Source: CAZJBP01 sp964544115
Lineage (GTDB): Bacteria > Verrucomicrobiota > Kiritimatiellia > UBA8416 > JADHWI01
Reading direction: 5' to 3'
Length of the DNA: 8,756 nt
Assembly: GCA_964544115.1 (NCBI GenBank)
Contig: CAZJBP010000146.1
Coordinates: 1-8,756, forward strand
Shown: in pieces, positions 1 through 6,998 of the stretch
How positions within the stretch are numbered: the first letter of the stretch is position 1
How the letters are laid out: every line of letters begins with the position of its first letter
Program-made: the position numbers and the translations under genes
The notes under the pieces: generated by a model
What the model was told of the DNA's origin: nothing
The model's input: only the letters and a program-made list of their open reading frames with translations
Databases searched by the model: none

Positions 1-191
1 GAAAAGCGCATGAGGCCGACAACCTCGACGGCGGGACGGGCAACACACCAAACCGCCTTGCACTGAAACGGGGATGCGCTCGCTTGCGGCTCGCGCTTGC
101 GGCAGCCGCGAATCGCGTTGCATCCGGAGGCCGGGAGCATTAGCTTCTCAGCCAGCGCGCTACGGGGAGGCGCAGAGGCGGAGGACAGCGG
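1..191. other. Leader region without a supported gene
   Basis: No convincing gene is visible here. One + strand frame stays open from the window edge to a TAG at 141-143 and could be the tail of an upstream gene, but its translation (starting KAHEADNLDGG) is short, ends in a low-complexity Ala/Arg-rich stretch and matches no family I recognise. A 10-bp direct repeat, CGCTTGCGGC, occurs at 81-90 and 94-103. I see no AT-rich -10 element or clear sigma70 promoter for the operon that begins at 192, so that promoter may lie upstream of the window or be of an unusual type. Confidence 0.4.
180..184 (+). promoter_or_regulatory. Ribosome binding site for the GT2 gene
   Basis: GGAGG lies 7 nt upstream of the GTG codon at 192. 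It decides the start: the frame is closed by a TAG at 141-143, and there is no ATG between that stop and the GTG. Confidence 0.7.
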
Positions 192-944
192 GTGAGCCAG
201 ACAGAACCAGCAGCCCTGGAGTCGGGGTGTGACGTCGATATTTCGCTCGTCATTCCCGTGTACAACGAGCAGGAGTGCATTGTCGCCACGCTGGACGAAG
301 CGTTCGGCGTGCTGGCGAGGCTCGGGAAGCCGTTCGAGGTGATTGCGGTTGACGACGGCTCCTCCGACGGCACGCCGCGCATCCTGGCGGAGCAGAGGCA
401 GCGCCGGCCGGCGTTGCGCGTGCTCCGCGTATCGCCCAATTCAGGCCAGAGCGCCGCCTTCGGCGTCGGCTTCCGCCACAGCCGGGGCCGCACCGTTGTG
501 CTGATGGACGCCGACGGCCAGAACGACCCCGCGGACATCCCGAAACTGCTGGGCGAGATGCGCGACTGCGACATGTGCTGCGGGTACCGCGCCGTCCGGC
601 GCGACACGCTGAGCAAGCGCCTCGGCAGCCGCTTCGGTAACGCCGTGCGCAACCGCGTGCTGCACGACGGGATCATCGACACGGGCTGCAGCCTTAAGGC
701 CGTGCGCTCGGACCTCGTGCGCGACCTGCCGATGGCGTTCCGCGGCATGCACCGCTTCCTGCCGGTCCTCCTCATGATGAAGGGCGCGCGCGTCAGGCAG
801 ATCCCCGTCAATCACCGCCCCCGGGCAGCGGGGAGCAGCAAGTATACGAACTTCCGGCGCCTGCTGGACACGCGCTCGGATCTATGGGCGGTCCGCTGGA
901 TGCAGAAACGCTACCGCCGCTTCACGGCCACGGAGATATCATGA
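192..944 (+). CDS. GT2 family glycosyltransferase (DPM1/ArnC-like, polyprenyl-phosphate sugar synthase)
   Basis: This 250-residue protein is a GT-A fold family 2 glycosyltransferase, probably moving a sugar from a nucleotide donor to undecaprenyl phosphate on the cytoplasmic face of the membrane. Visible motifs are the N-terminal strand DISLVIPVYNE (16-26), the nucleotide-binding VDDGSSDGT (53-61), the metal-binding MDADGQNDP (105-113), TGCSLKA (164-170), and the C-terminal SKYTNFRR region followed by WAVRWMQKR. That last stretch is typical of the subgroup paired with LAB_N genes. There are no C-terminal membrane helices, unlike longer ArnC/GtrB proteins, so it should be peripheral. The start is GTG with a GGAGG ribosome site. 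Its TGA stop overlaps the next ATG (ATGA), indicating translational coupling. The sugar and acceptor are not determined by sequence. Family assignment is firm; the polyprenyl acceptor is inferred from the operon. Confidence 0.93.
   Translation: MSQTEPAALESGCDVDISLVIPVYNEQECIVATLDEAFGVLARLGKPFEVIAVDDGSSDGTPRILAEQRQRRPALRVLRVSPNSGQSAAFGVGFRHSRGRTVVLMDADGQNDPADIPKLLGEMRDCDMCCGYRAVRRDTLSKRLGSRFGNAVRNRVLHDGIIDTGCSLKAVRSDLVRDLPMAFRGMHRFLPVLLMMKGARVRQIPVNHRPRAAGSSKYTNFRRLLDTRSDLWAVRWMQKRYRRFTATEIS
932..935 (+). promoter_or_regulatory. Ribosome binding site for the LAB_N gene
   Basis: GGAG lies 5 nt upstream of the ATG at 941. It selects that codon over the in-frame ATG at 884, whose extra residues lie entirely inside the GT2 gene and do not fit the family. 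Confidence 0.65.
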
Positions 945-1237
945 ATCACCTGCGCGAATTCTTCAGCGAGATGGGGCACCCCATGTACCTCGTCGGCCTG
1001 GTGGGGCAGGCCTTCTTCTTCTCCCGCTTCCTTATCCAGTGGATCGCCTCCGAGCGTAGCGGGAAGTCGACCGTTCCCGTGGTGTTCTGGTACCTGTCGA
1101 TCATCGGCGGGTTGATGGTCCTTGTCTACGCCATCTGGCGGCGGGATCCGGTCATCACGCTGGGCCAGGGCGTAGGCCTCCTCGTCTACGTCCGCAACCT
1201 CATTCTGATCTACCGCCGGAGGCCCGCGCGTGGATAA
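941..1237 (+). CDS. LAB_N (lipid-A-disaccharide synthase N-terminal domain) small membrane protein
   Basis: The 98-residue product MNHLREFF... matches the stand-alone LAB_N family (Pfam PF07578). Visible hallmarks are VGLVGQAFFFSRFLIQWI (about 18-35) with a following SERSGKSTVP, then FWYLSIIGGLMVLVYAI, then GQGVGLLVYVRNLILIYRR. Three hydrophobic helices are apparent. The family is named for the N-terminal extension of some LpxB proteins, but this copy lacks the LpxB glycosyltransferase domain. LAB_N belongs with the MtN3/SemiSWEET-like PQ-loop transporters, so a role as a small dimeric carrier or flippase for the lipid-linked sugar made by the upstream GT2 is attractive. That role is inference. 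The gene sits between GT2 (4-nt ATGA overlap) and the GT39 gene (8-nt overlap), an arrangement common for this family. The start at 941 is chosen over 884 from the ribosome site and homology. Confidence 0.9.
   Translation: MNHLREFFSEMGHPMYLVGLVGQAFFFSRFLIQWIASERSGKSTVPVVFWYLSIIGGLMVLVYAIWRRDPVITLGQGVGLLVYVRNLILIYRRRPARG
1218..1222 (+). promoter_or_regulatory. Ribosome binding site for the GT39 gene
   Basis: GGAGG lies 7 nt upstream of the GTG at 1230, inside the end of the LAB_N gene. It supports the non-ATG start and the 8-nt gene overlap. Confidence 0.65.
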
Positions 1238-2828
1238 GGGGGATGTCAGGCGCTCGTACGGCCCGTCGCTGGCGACGCTGTTCCTCCTCGCCCTGATCCT
1301 CTGGGGCGGCCAGTATCTGCGGCGCGGCCTGTGGGAGCCCGACGAGGCGCGCTACGCCTACGTCGCCCGCGAGATGCGCGCCGGAGGCCACTGGTTTGCC
1401 CCGCAGATCCATGGCGAGTATTACCCCGACAAGCCGCCGCTGATGTTCTGGCTGACCAACGCGGCGTCGATTCTGACAGGCGGCCGGATCAACGGGGTGT
1501 CCGCGCGCCTTCCGAGCCTGCTGGGGGCCATCGCCAGCCTGTGGGTCTGCGCCCGACTGCTGGGCCGCTGGCAGAACGACCGCGCAGCCCGCCGGGCGGC
1601 CTTCGTGCTGATGTCCGCGTTCCTCTTCTGGTGGGAGGCGTCGTGGGGACGCATTGACTCCCTGCTCTGCGGGCTGGAAATGGGGTCGGTCTACTGCTTC
1701 TTCCGATGGAACGACACCCGCCGCGCGTGGCGACTCGCACTGGGCTACGGGTTGGCCGGGCTGGCCGTGTTCGCCAAGGGGCCGGTCGGGCTGGCCGTCC
1801 CCCTGGGCATCTACGCCGTCGGGACGTGGGCAGGCGGCGACGGTCGCGCTTTGCGCGCCTGGCACTGGGCCTGGGGTCCCGTGCTGGCGCTGAGCCTGCC
1901 CGCCGCCTGGCTGCTGGGCGCCTGGCTGCAGGGCGCGCCGCCGGAATACTTTGCCGCAATGTTCACCGAGAAGTCGTTCAGCCGCGTGGTCCAGAGCGTG
2001 GGACACGCCCGGCCCATCTACTACTTCCTGTGGCACTTCCCCGTCGATTTCCTGCCTTGGACGCTGCTCCTGCCGGCCGCCATAAAATCCATGCCGGACC
2101 GCCTGCTGCGCCGGCGACTGCTGGCCTGGGGGCTGTTCGTCATCGCGCTCTTCAGCCTGTTTGTGTGCAAGCGCAACCTGTACATCCTCGCGGCCTATCC
2201 GGCGGCAGCCATGCTCGTGGGGGCCGGCTGGGAGCACGTCCAGTCGCTGCCCAGGCGCTGGGCGCTGGCAACCGGGTACTCGGGGGCGGGTCTCCTGGGC
2301 CTGCTCGGAGCCGGCCTGACAGTGGCGTGTGCGGTGCCGGCCGTTCCGGTCCCGTGGTGGACGCTGCTGCCGGGGGGGCTCTGCCTGCTGGCCGGTGCCG
2401 TGGCGCTGGTGCGAGTCTTCCGGCTTGAAGGCCTCAGCGATCGCTGGCTTTACGTCTTTGCCGGCACGATGCTGGCCTTCCAGTTCATCGCCGGTGTTCT
2501 CATCCTGCCGGCCGCCAACCCGCTGAAGACGCCGCCGCCGGAGCTGCGGCAGGCCGCCCAGGCGCGGCTGCGCCCGGACCAGCCGCTGTACCTCTACAGC
2601 CAGCAGCTGGCCATCCTGCCGCTCTACGCCGGGAGATCCGGCCAGGTGCTGGAGTCGGCCGAGGAACTGCAGCGGACGATGGCCGGCGACACGAACGGCA
2701 TCGTCGTGTTCAGCCAGAACCAATGGAAGGAAATCGCCCCGCTGGTGAAGGTTCCCGTCACGGCCCACCCCTTCGACATGGGCAGCAAGCATCTGGTCTG
2801 GGTGGAGTTCCCGGCTAGCGTTCAATGA
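1230..2828 (+). CDS. GT39/ArnT-like integral-membrane glycosyltransferase
   Basis: This 532-residue polytopic protein belongs to the PMT/ArnT (GT39, GT-C fold) group, which transfers a sugar from a polyprenyl-phosphate carrier to an acceptor on the periplasmic side. Key motifs are EPDEARYA (36-43), holding the acidic catalytic residues of the first periplasmic loop; DKPPLMFWL (67-75); GRID (140-143); AKGPVG (182-187); HARPIYYFLWHFPVDFLPW (259-277); and KRNLYILAAYPAAAM (314-328). Many hydrophobic helices fill residues 12-425. A soluble C-terminal domain of about 100 residues (430-532) follows, as in ArnT. Length is typical. Known ArnT adds aminoarabinose to lipid A, but close relatives glycosylate other lipids or proteins, so the acceptor is open. 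It ends the GT2/LAB_N operon and runs into the convergent fusion gene, with the two stops overlapping by 14 bp. The start is GTG with a good GGAGG site. Confidence 0.93.
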   Translation: MDKGDVRRSYGPSLATLFLLALILWGGQYLRRGLWEPDEARYAYVAREMRAGGHWFAPQIHGEYYPDKPPLMFWLTNAASILTGGRINGVSARLPSLLGAIASLWVCARLLGRWQNDRAARRAAFVLMSAFLFWWEASWGRIDSLLCGLEMGSVYCFFRWNDTRRAWRLALGYGLAGLAVFAKGPVGLAVPLGIYAVGTWAGGDGRALRAWHWAWGPVLALSLPAAWLLGAWLQGAPPEYFAAMFTEKSFSRVVQSVGHARPIYYFLWHFPVDFLPWTLLLPAAIKSMPDRLLRRRLLAWGLFVIALFSLFVCKRNLYILAAYPAAAMLVGAGWEHVQSLPRRWALATGYSGAGLLGLLGAGLTVACAVPAVPVPWWTLLPGGLCLLAGAVALVRVFRLEGLSDRWLYVFAGTMLAFQFIAGVLILPAANPLKTPPPELRQAAQARLRPDQPLYLYSQQLAILPLYAGRSGQVLESAEELQRTMAGDTNGIVVFSQNQWKEIAPLVKVPVTAHPFDMGSKHLVWVEFPASVQ

Positions 2829-4929
2829 AGACGTCGGGCCAACAGTCGTTGCCAGTGTGATGGGTCAGACGAACCGCGGCCTCAGGTGCGGAGCCGATTT
2901 TCCAGAGGAAGATCTCGTAGTCGGCGGTATCGTGTTCGTGGCCGGTGGCGCAGGCGCCGAGCACCAGCCAGCGAACATCGTTGGACACCTTGGGGAAGTA
3001 TTCGTGGCTGTAGGGCCCGGGCAGGTCGAGCCACAGCGTGCGCTCAAGGCTCATGGCGTCGACGCGGTAGATCGCATTCTTCATCCGGCCTCCGTCGTCC
3101 ACAAAGGTCAGAAAGGAGGAATCCGGCGCCCAGGCGAGCTGGCAGCCCCCGCCCACCTTCCGCGGCGAGCCGTCAACGGGCACAACCAGAGTTCCGCGCC
3201 ACGCCCCCCTGCAGGTCACGGCCATGGCAGCACGCGTTTGGCTGAATGACGGCGTTTGGAGCAGGACCGACGCAGGGATCGCACCTTTCTTTCCGGCAGA
3301 GAAGGGCACGGTCTCCGCGCCCGTGCTCAGTTCGTGCGCCACCACCTCCCCGCCGTTGCGCTGGAAGTAGATCGTCGCCCCGTCCTCGGACCACGTGGGT
3401 GTGTTGCCGCTCTGCGACACCAGGCGCTCCCTGCCGCTGGCTAGGTCGAGCACGTGGACCGACCAGGGCAGCGGGTTGCGCTGCGATACCCACGGCTCGC
3501 GCGAACGCGCGAAGGCCACGCTCCGGCCATCGGGCGAGATGCGGGGGAACGTCTCCACGTTCGGGTGCGAGGTGAGGCGGCTCAACCTCAGGTCAGGAAG
3601 ATCCATCCGAAGAAGGTCGTGGTTGCCGAAGCGGTTCGAGCTCCACACCACGAACCCCCGCACGCCCCCCAGCACATCGGCCCGATGCGTCAGTTCGTCC
3701 GCCGCCACCGTCACGGCCTCGCCCGCGCCCGGCGGCGTCAACGCGCCTGCCCTGCGGGTCTTTTGCCACTGCAGCCCGAAGAGCACCACCCCGGCAACGA
3801 CCACGGCCAGCGCGGCCAACCCCCATGCCGCGTGCCGCGGCGCAGGGCAGCCCACCTCAGCGGCGGCAACGGCCGCGACGGCGCGGCGGCGGAACAGAAA
3901 AAGAACCCCGCCCATCCCCCCGAGCGAGTAGTCGACGATCTGGCTCCAGATGTGTATCGCGATCATCGCCACCACCGATTCCGCGGCCCCAAACCCGAGC
4001 CGCGTCAACGCCAGCGTGCCGCCCGCCTCATAGGTCCCGAAGCTCATGAACGACGGGACGGGCAGGCTGGACAGGCCCTCCGCGCAGAGCAGCGCGGTCA
4101 GAATCTCCGGGAACGTCGCGTGCGACACGCTCATGAAGCTTGGCACGACCACGGCCTTGAAGAGGACGTAGAGCGCAGCGTATTTGGTCAGGCGGACCGC
4201 CAGCGAGAGGGCTGCGACCTGAGCCAGCACCCGAGAGCGCCGCGCACCCGCAATCGCCTCGGCCACGCCGTCCAGGAAGGCGATCCCCTTCACGACCGAT
4301 GTCGACGCGCGCCAGCGCCGCAACAGGCGCTCTAACAGGCGCGTCATCAGCGAGATGCCAAAGAAGAGCAGGCCGGTGAGGACGACGCCCAGCGCGAGCA
4401 GGAAAGCCGCCGCGGTGACGAGCCAGCCTTGCAGGCCGGACGTGAACAGCTGATAGGCCAGCACGGCCGCAACAATGCCCAGCAGCGCAATGAAGTCGAA
4501 GACAAAGCTGACCCCGAGGGAAGACAGGCAGGCGCTCGCGGGCACACTGCAGCCGACGTTCATCATGCCCGCATAACTGAGCTCTCCCAACCGGGCCGGC
4601 AGGAGATCGACCAGCATATTCCGCACCGCCGTGACGAGGTAGGTGTGAGCCAGCGACGGCGGCTGGCCCGGCGCGCCGGCGGCGATCAGGATGCGGTACC
4701 GCACCGCGCGGAACAGGGCCTGGAGCAGCGCCAGAGACGCATAGGCGCCGACGGCGGGCATCCACGTGGCCCGCAGGACCGCCAGCACGCGCGGCCGCTC
4801 CGCGTCCTCCGCTCCACCCGTAAACAGTCGGAGCATCAGGCCAAGGACCATCAGCGAGACCCCCGCCGAAGCCGCCAGACGCGCGAGAATAACAAGCCTG
4901 CGTTTCACAAAGGGCGAAACGGACAACAT
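2815..4929 (-). CDS. Fusion of flippase-like LPG_synthase_TM domain with TolB-like PD40 beta-propeller
   Basis: The 704-residue product has two parts. Residues 8-348 form a polytopic domain of the lysylphosphatidylglycerol synthase TM / UPF0104 / AglD type. It carries VRNMLVDLLPARLGELSYAG (102-121) and the second hallmark LPVPSFMSFGTYEAGG (289-304). Such domains are proposed lipid flippases, as in MprF. A further helix (368-387) leads to a probably extracytoplasmic C-terminal domain (about 415-704) with PD40/TolB-like propeller repeats: HPNVETFPRISPDGRSVAFA (455-474), TPTWSEDGATIYF (510-522), LAWAPDSSFLTFV (598-610), YFPKVSNDVRWLVLG (644-658) and CWPDV (696-700). The same frame extends upstream to an apparent start at 5082, but that part translates the tRNA-Ser gene, so the first ATG after the tRNA (4929) is chosen. 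It has no Shine-Dalgarno; GTG at 4908 is an alternative with none either. The substrate is unknown. Domain calls are good; the functional link between them is inference. Confidence 0.85.
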   Translation of the reverse strand: MLSVSPFVKRRLVILARLAASAGVSLMVLGLMLRLFTGGAEDAERPRVLAVLRATWMPAVGAYASLALLQALFRAVRYRILIAAGAPGQPPSLAHTYLVTAVRNMLVDLLPARLGELSYAGMMNVGCSVPASACLSSLGVSFVFDFIALLGIVAAVLAYQLFTSGLQGWLVTAAAFLLALGVVLTGLLFFGISLMTRLLERLLRRWRASTSVVKGIAFLDGVAEAIAGARRSRVLAQVAALSLAVRLTKYAALYVLFKAVVVPSFMSVSHATFPEILTALLCAEGLSSLPVPSFMSFGTYEAGGTLALTRLGFGAAESVVAMIAIHIWSQIVDYSLGGMGGVLFLFRRRAVAAVAAAEVGCPAPRHAAWGLAALAVVVAGVVLFGLQWQKTRRAGALTPPGAGEAVTVAADELTHRADVLGGVRGFVVWSSNRFGNHDLLRMDLPDLRLSRLTSHPNVETFPRISPDGRSVAFARSREPWVSQRNPLPWSVHVLDLASGRERLVSQSGNTPTWSEDGATIYFQRNGGEVVAHELSTGAETVPFSAGKKGAIPASVLLQTPSFSQTRAAMAVTCRGAWRGTLVVPVDGSPRKVGGGCQLAWAPDSSFLTFVDDGGRMKNAIYRVDAMSLERTLWLDLPGPYSHEYFPKVSNDVRWLVLGACATGHEHDTADYEIFLWKIGSAPEAAVRLTHHTGNDCWPDVFIER

Positions 4930-4930
4930 T

Positions 4931-5021
<91 letters not shown>

Positions 5022-5034
5022 AAAGAAGGGCTAG

Positions 5035-5064
5035 ACGGTACGGAAACGCGGTCGGCCTTGGCAA
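5035..5064 (-). promoter_or_regulatory. Candidate sigma70-type promoter for tRNA-Ser and the downstream gene
   Basis: On the minus strand, TTGCCA (5064-5059) resembles a -35 box (5 of 6). TACCGT (5040-5035) is a weak -10 box (3 of 6) at an 18-nt spacer. This would start transcription about a dozen bases before the mature tRNA. The match is modest and read-through from the upstream operon is an alternative. Confidence 0.3.
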
Positions 5065-5090
5065 GGAATCTTTCCCGCGCAACGCGAGGG

Positions 5091-6998
5091 CTACGGAACG
5101 GCCGGCTCGGCCGGCACGCCGCCCATCACGACGTCCAGGTGCTCCAGCAGAATGCGGCGGACCTCCTCGATCGTCGCGGGCTTGCCCTGGCAGCTGTGCC
5201 CGCTACGCACCACCAGCTCCGATTCGACCCCGGCGATGTGCGCGCTGGTGTACTTCACCACCCCATCGCCGCCATTCGGCGGGACGTCGTCGCCATCAAT
5301 CGCGATGATCGAATGCGCCTTGATGGCAGCATCGACCTGAATCTCCGCCAGGGCCAGCATGGCCGGATTGTCGGGCGCCATGCTGTCCAGACTCGTCGAG
5401 GCGAGCTTGGCGTTGGGGCCGATCTTGGGCGTGAGGGCCAGGAGCTGCGTCGTGGTTTGCAGGGCCTGTTTCGGCAATGTGAGAAAGCGGCGGGCGAGCT
5501 TCCTGACAAAGTCCCCAGCTTGATAGCTCCCGCGGTGGGGCGTGGCGATGAAGACCACCCGCTTCACCTCGGGCATCGGATCAACCACCGCCAGTTCGCG
5601 AACGAACTTCTCTTCATCGGGCGAGAGGTTGAGCTCGGCTAGCGTCTTGCCGGTGGTCGCGCGGATCAGGGACTCGCCAGTTGACGTCGCCGTGAGCTTC
5701 GTCAACAAACCGCCCTGACTGTGGCCGATGACGACCATCTGCCGCAACATCGCGTCTTTGCCTTCGGGATCCATGGACTTGACCATGGCCTCGATGGACT
5801 TGCGAAGGTGGATGGCCGACTGGCCGACAGGCTTGGCGCTGTCGTACAGATAAAACCAGAATTGGTATTTATCCCTCAACACCGCGTTCCCCATCAGGGT
5901 GTTCCACATCTCGGCCCACCACACCGGACTGCTCATCGTTCCGTGCACGAACAGCAAAGGGATCTTGCCCGGTTGGTATGGCTGCGTCGGGTAGATGCCG
6001 GGCTCAAAGGGCGACTGGCCCATGCGAAACAACATCTTCTCGATGCGCCAGTAGGACGGATTGTTGAGCGTATACGCAATCTGGGTCGTCAGGTCCTCTT
6101 CCAGCGGGATCTCGCGTCCATCGACCTCGACGCTCTCCCGCGCGAAGGCGGAATACACCTCGGCCGTGCACAGCAGCGTCCCCTCCGCCATGTCCGACAG
6201 CCCGCCCTGCACCCGCAGGAAGACCGTGGCCGCCGAGCCCTTGGCGATCCCTTCGCCCCGCGTCCTCTCCCCCACGATCACGATGGGCGCTCCCAGGCCG
6301 GCATTGCGGTTGCGCACTGAGAGCCCCCGCATCTGGAACCGGTCGGCGGAGACGAATGTCTCGTTCTCTTTTAGCGGAACGTCAAAATCGGAGGCGCCGC
6401 CCCCGCGCTGAACCCGCATGCTCCCAACCGGAAGCGGCCACACATCGTCGGCGGGTGCGTGCTTGTTCTCGCGCCGGGCAATGATGTAGCCGAGGCTGCG
6501 GTTGTAGAAATCGCACGCGATGCGGAACCGGCGGTCATAGGCGTCCGGCGGTGGCTCCTTGCCGGCCCCCAGAAGGAACAGATAGGAATACACGGCCGAC
6601 GCGGCAAAGCAGTTCTCAGGGGCCAGGACCCGACCGTCCACCTCGATCGTGCGATCTTCTTTGCCCAGTTGAAAGCAGAGCTCCGACAGCGCAAAGAGCG
6701 TATCCCGACGGCTATCGGCACTGGCTCGCCGGTGCAGCTCGATGATGCACCGGATGGGTGACTTGTCGTGCAGCCGTTCGAGATCGTACCGGTGTATCAC
6801 GACCGCCGTATAGCTGCTGAGCTCCCCCGAGGTGAGCACGCTCTGGTCGATCTGAGCGTAGCCGTAATTCCTCCCGGCCGAGGTCACGCCAACCGGCGTG
6901 TGCGTCGCACAGCCGCCGGCCAGCACAAGCCCCAAGGCAACCAGGCAAGCCAGCGACCGCCTCCTCCGTGGTGCCGCCACCATCCTATTCACGTCCAT
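5091..6998 (-). CDS. Lipoprotein with C-terminal alpha/beta-hydrolase (lipase/PGAP1-like) domain
   Basis: This 635-residue protein starts with an Arg-rich n-region, a hydrophobic helix and a lipobox-like LVLAGGC (Cys30), so it should be lipidated and envelope-anchored. Residues about 45-335 form a domain I do not recognise. From about 345 a serine-hydrolase fold follows: the oxyanion strand LLFVHGTMSSPVWW (349-362), nucleophile elbow VVIGHSQGG (Ser427), FIATPHRG (483-490), and a C-terminal Asp in GGDGVVKY (Asp578) with His in RSGHSCQG (His601). A complete Ser-Asp-His triad is therefore visible. Likely substrates are lipids or acyl esters, but none can be named. The start at 6998 is preferred to codons further upstream because GGAG lies 5 nt ahead and because it begins a proper signal peptide. 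It overlaps the end of the Lnb_N gene by 14 nt, pointing to coupled translation. Ends 69 nt before the tRNA. Confidence 0.88.
   Translation of the reverse strand: MDVNRMVAAPRRRRSLACLVALGLVLAGGCATHTPVGVTSAGRNYGYAQIDQSVLTSGELSSYTAVVIHRYDLERLHDKSPIRCIIELHRRASADSRRDTLFALSELCFQLGKEDRTIEVDGRVLAPENCFAASAVYSYLFLLGAGKEPPPDAYDRRFRIACDFYNRSLGYIIARRENKHAPADDVWPLPVGSMRVQRGGGASDFDVPLKENETFVSADRFQMRGLSVRNRNAGLGAPIVIVGERTRGEGIAKGSAATVFLRVQGGLSDMAEGTLLCTAEVYSAFARESVEVDGREIPLEEDLTTQIAYTLNNPSYWRIEKMLFRMGQSPFEPGIYPTQPYQPGKIPLLFVHGTMSSPVWWAEMWNTLMGNAVLRDKYQFWFYLYDSAKPVGQSAIHLRKSIEAMVKSMDPEGKDAMLRQMVVIGHSQGGLLTKLTATSTGESLIRATTGKTLAELNLSPDEEKFVRELAVVDPMPEVKRVVFIATPHRGSYQAGDFVRKLARRFLTLPKQALQTTTQLLALTPKIGPNAKLASTSLDSMAPDNPAMLALAEIQVDAAIKAHSIIAIDGDDVPPNGGDGVVKYTSAHIAGVESELVVRSGHSCQGKPATIEEVRRILLEHLDVVMGGVPAEPAVP

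Noticed and set aside
884..940. ATG at 884 as start of the LAB_N gene
   Set aside because: The 19 extra residues lie inside the GT2 gene in another frame and are not family-like, while ATG 941 has GGAG at 5 nt and the typical ATGA coupling.
1200..2825. 541-codon open frame antisense to the GT39 gene
   Set aside because: Its translation is rich in Arg, Gln, Gly, Pro and His with no domain, as expected for the complement of a GC-rich membrane-protein gene. The plus-strand product has clear GT39 motifs.
3454..4335. 293-codon plus-strand open frame opposite the fusion gene
   Set aside because: Low-complexity Arg/Pro/His/Ala composition, no motif and no ribosome site. It is the shadow of the minus-strand gene.
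5074..5090. Short hairpin after the hydrolase stop as an intrinsic terminator
   Set aside because: The stem is only CGCG/CGCG with a bulged extension and is followed by AAAG rather than a T-tract.
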